From the NCBI GenBank assembly GCA_003541875.1, contig DPLS01000426.1, positions 738 through 5,782 of the forward strand: a stretch of DNA of 5,045 nucleotides, written 5' to 3'. The notes below the pieces were generated by a model. It did not search any database. It saw nothing but the letters and a program-made list of their open reading frames with translations, and had not been told where the DNA came from. Shown here one piece after another: positions 4,386-5,045 of the stretch. Origin of the DNA: Bacteroidota bacterium (GTDB taxonomy: Bacteria > Bacteroidota > Ignavibacteria > UBA10030 > UBA6906). How positions within the stretch are numbered: position 1 is the stretch's first letter; every line of letters begins with the position of its first letter. The translations under genes and the position numbers were made by a program.

Positions 4386-5045
4386 TCAGAACTGCGCGCT
4401 GATGCCGATCGACGGAAGGATTCCAATACTTGATTCCTGAACTTCCGCTGATTGAGTCCTCTCGTTCCAGACAACCCTGCCGGTCTTGTAGTTGTAAACG
4501 TTCTGCACATCAAGATAGGCAATGAGGGTCCATCGGGAGAAATTCCAGCGGCGGTCAACACGGACGTCAAGTCCGTGGAGGCTCTTCAACCGCTCGCTGT
4601 TGTAGCTCGCAACGTCCTGTGTCCCGTCGGCATTGTACGGGGTGAAGGGTGCTCCGCCGGCATAGCGGAACCTCGAACTCGCTTCCCACCGCTCATCGAT
4701 CTTCCATCCTCCGCTGAACGTGATGATCACCGGTTGGTCATAGGAGCCGGTACGCTCGACCCCGTCAAGTCCTGTGAAGCGGGTGTTGCTGAGCGTAAGA
4801 GAGAGAACGGCATAGACTGGGATTTCCGAAAGCTTCTTCTGCAAAAGGAATTCGATCCCGCGGGATCGACCTACCCCGTCACTGACAAGCGCATCCAGCC
4901 CATATGCGGCGAAATTGTCTTCGGATCCGCCGAAACCTCCCCCCGTATTGGCCATTACAAGGTACGTCCTCTGCGTGCTTGCCGCATAGTGCCGATATTG
5001 CTTGAGAAAGCCCTCGACCCGGATCTTGAGGTCCGCTCTGAGCAT
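4386..5045 (-). CDS. TonB-dependent receptor, C-terminal barrel (start beyond window)
   Basis: This is the last 219 visible residues of an outer-membrane TonB-dependent receptor, which imports a bulky ligand (siderophore, sugar, cofactor or peptide) using energy passed by TonB. The visible part is all beta-barrel: alternating aromatic/polar strands, GRSRGIEFLLQKKL at visible residues 59-72, the FRYAGGAPFTP turn at 126-136, YLDVQNVYNYKTG at 177-189, and the closing ILPSIGISAQF with a C-terminal Phe, the classic barrel-assembly signal. Because the end is intact (TGA at 4388-4386), the gene was not cut by the adjacent insertion-sequence stub. The Met codon at the window edge is internal; plug domain, TonB box and signal peptide lie to the right. 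The ligand cannot be inferred. No clear terminator is visible between its stop and the stub. Confidence 0.88.
   Translation of the reverse strand: MLRADLKIRVEGFLKQYRHYAASTQRTYLVMANTGGGFGGSEDNFAAYGLDALVSDGVGRSRGIEFLLQKKLSEIPVYAVLSLTLSNTRFTGLDGVERTGSYDQPVIITFSGGWKIDERWEASSRFRYAGGAPFTPYNADGTQDVASYNSERLKSLHGLDVRVDRRWNFSRWTLIAYLDVQNVYNYKTGRVVWNERTQSAEVQESSIGILPSIGISAQF

Noticed and set aside
4330..4440. Continuation of the transposase reading frame to the stop at 4440
   Set aside because: After codon 26 the translation no longer resembles the family, and from 4386 it is antisense to the receptor gene, so only the first part is counted as transposase.

Overview
The window looks like chromosomal DNA of a Gram-negative bacterium. 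The evidence is the C-terminal barrel of a TonB-dependent receptor ending in Phe, a secreted cupin with a Sec signal peptide, and a four-helix-bundle (S23/IVS-like) gene bracketed by purine-rich repeats. That combination, with a base composition that looks near balanced, fits best with the Bacteroidota/Ignavibacteriota side of bacterial diversity. The assignment is inferred from style, not from a marker gene.

Layout: (1) 1-1080, plus strand: the C-terminal three quarters of an NCS1-family nucleobase/hydantoin:cation symporter whose start lies left of the window. (2) 1102-1476, plus strand: a 124-residue four-helix-bundle protein, flanked by imperfect inverted copies of an AGTAGGTKAGAGG-type repeat that sit against the stop codons of both neighbouring genes. 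(3) 1507-3018, minus strand: a CoA-acylating (methyl)malonate-semialdehyde dehydrogenase of 503 residues, convergent with the genes on its left. (4) 3309-3758, minus strand: a small exported cupin. (5) 3759-4251: no gene, but it holds two close palindromes and a strong plus-strand intrinsic terminator with no gene in front of it; together they outline a possible small RNA or leftover leader. (6) 4190-4329: the left stub of an IS481-type insertion sequence, with only about the first 26 residues of its transposase. (7) 4386-5045, minus strand: the C-terminal part of a TonB-dependent receptor that continues past the right edge.

Functional reading: an NCS1 importer next to a malonate/methylmalonate-semialdehyde dehydrogenase is what one expects at the edge of a reductive pyrimidine (uracil/thymine) catabolism locus. 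There the importer brings in the base and the dehydrogenase turns the malonate or methylmalonate semialdehyde formed from beta-alanine or beta-aminoisobutyrate into acetyl-CoA or propionyl-CoA. The central enzymes of that pathway are not in this window, so the link is inference. No complete new multi-gene system is visible. The items most worth a second look are the repeat-bracketed four-helix-bundle cassette and the orphan structured RNA candidate at about 4038-4179.
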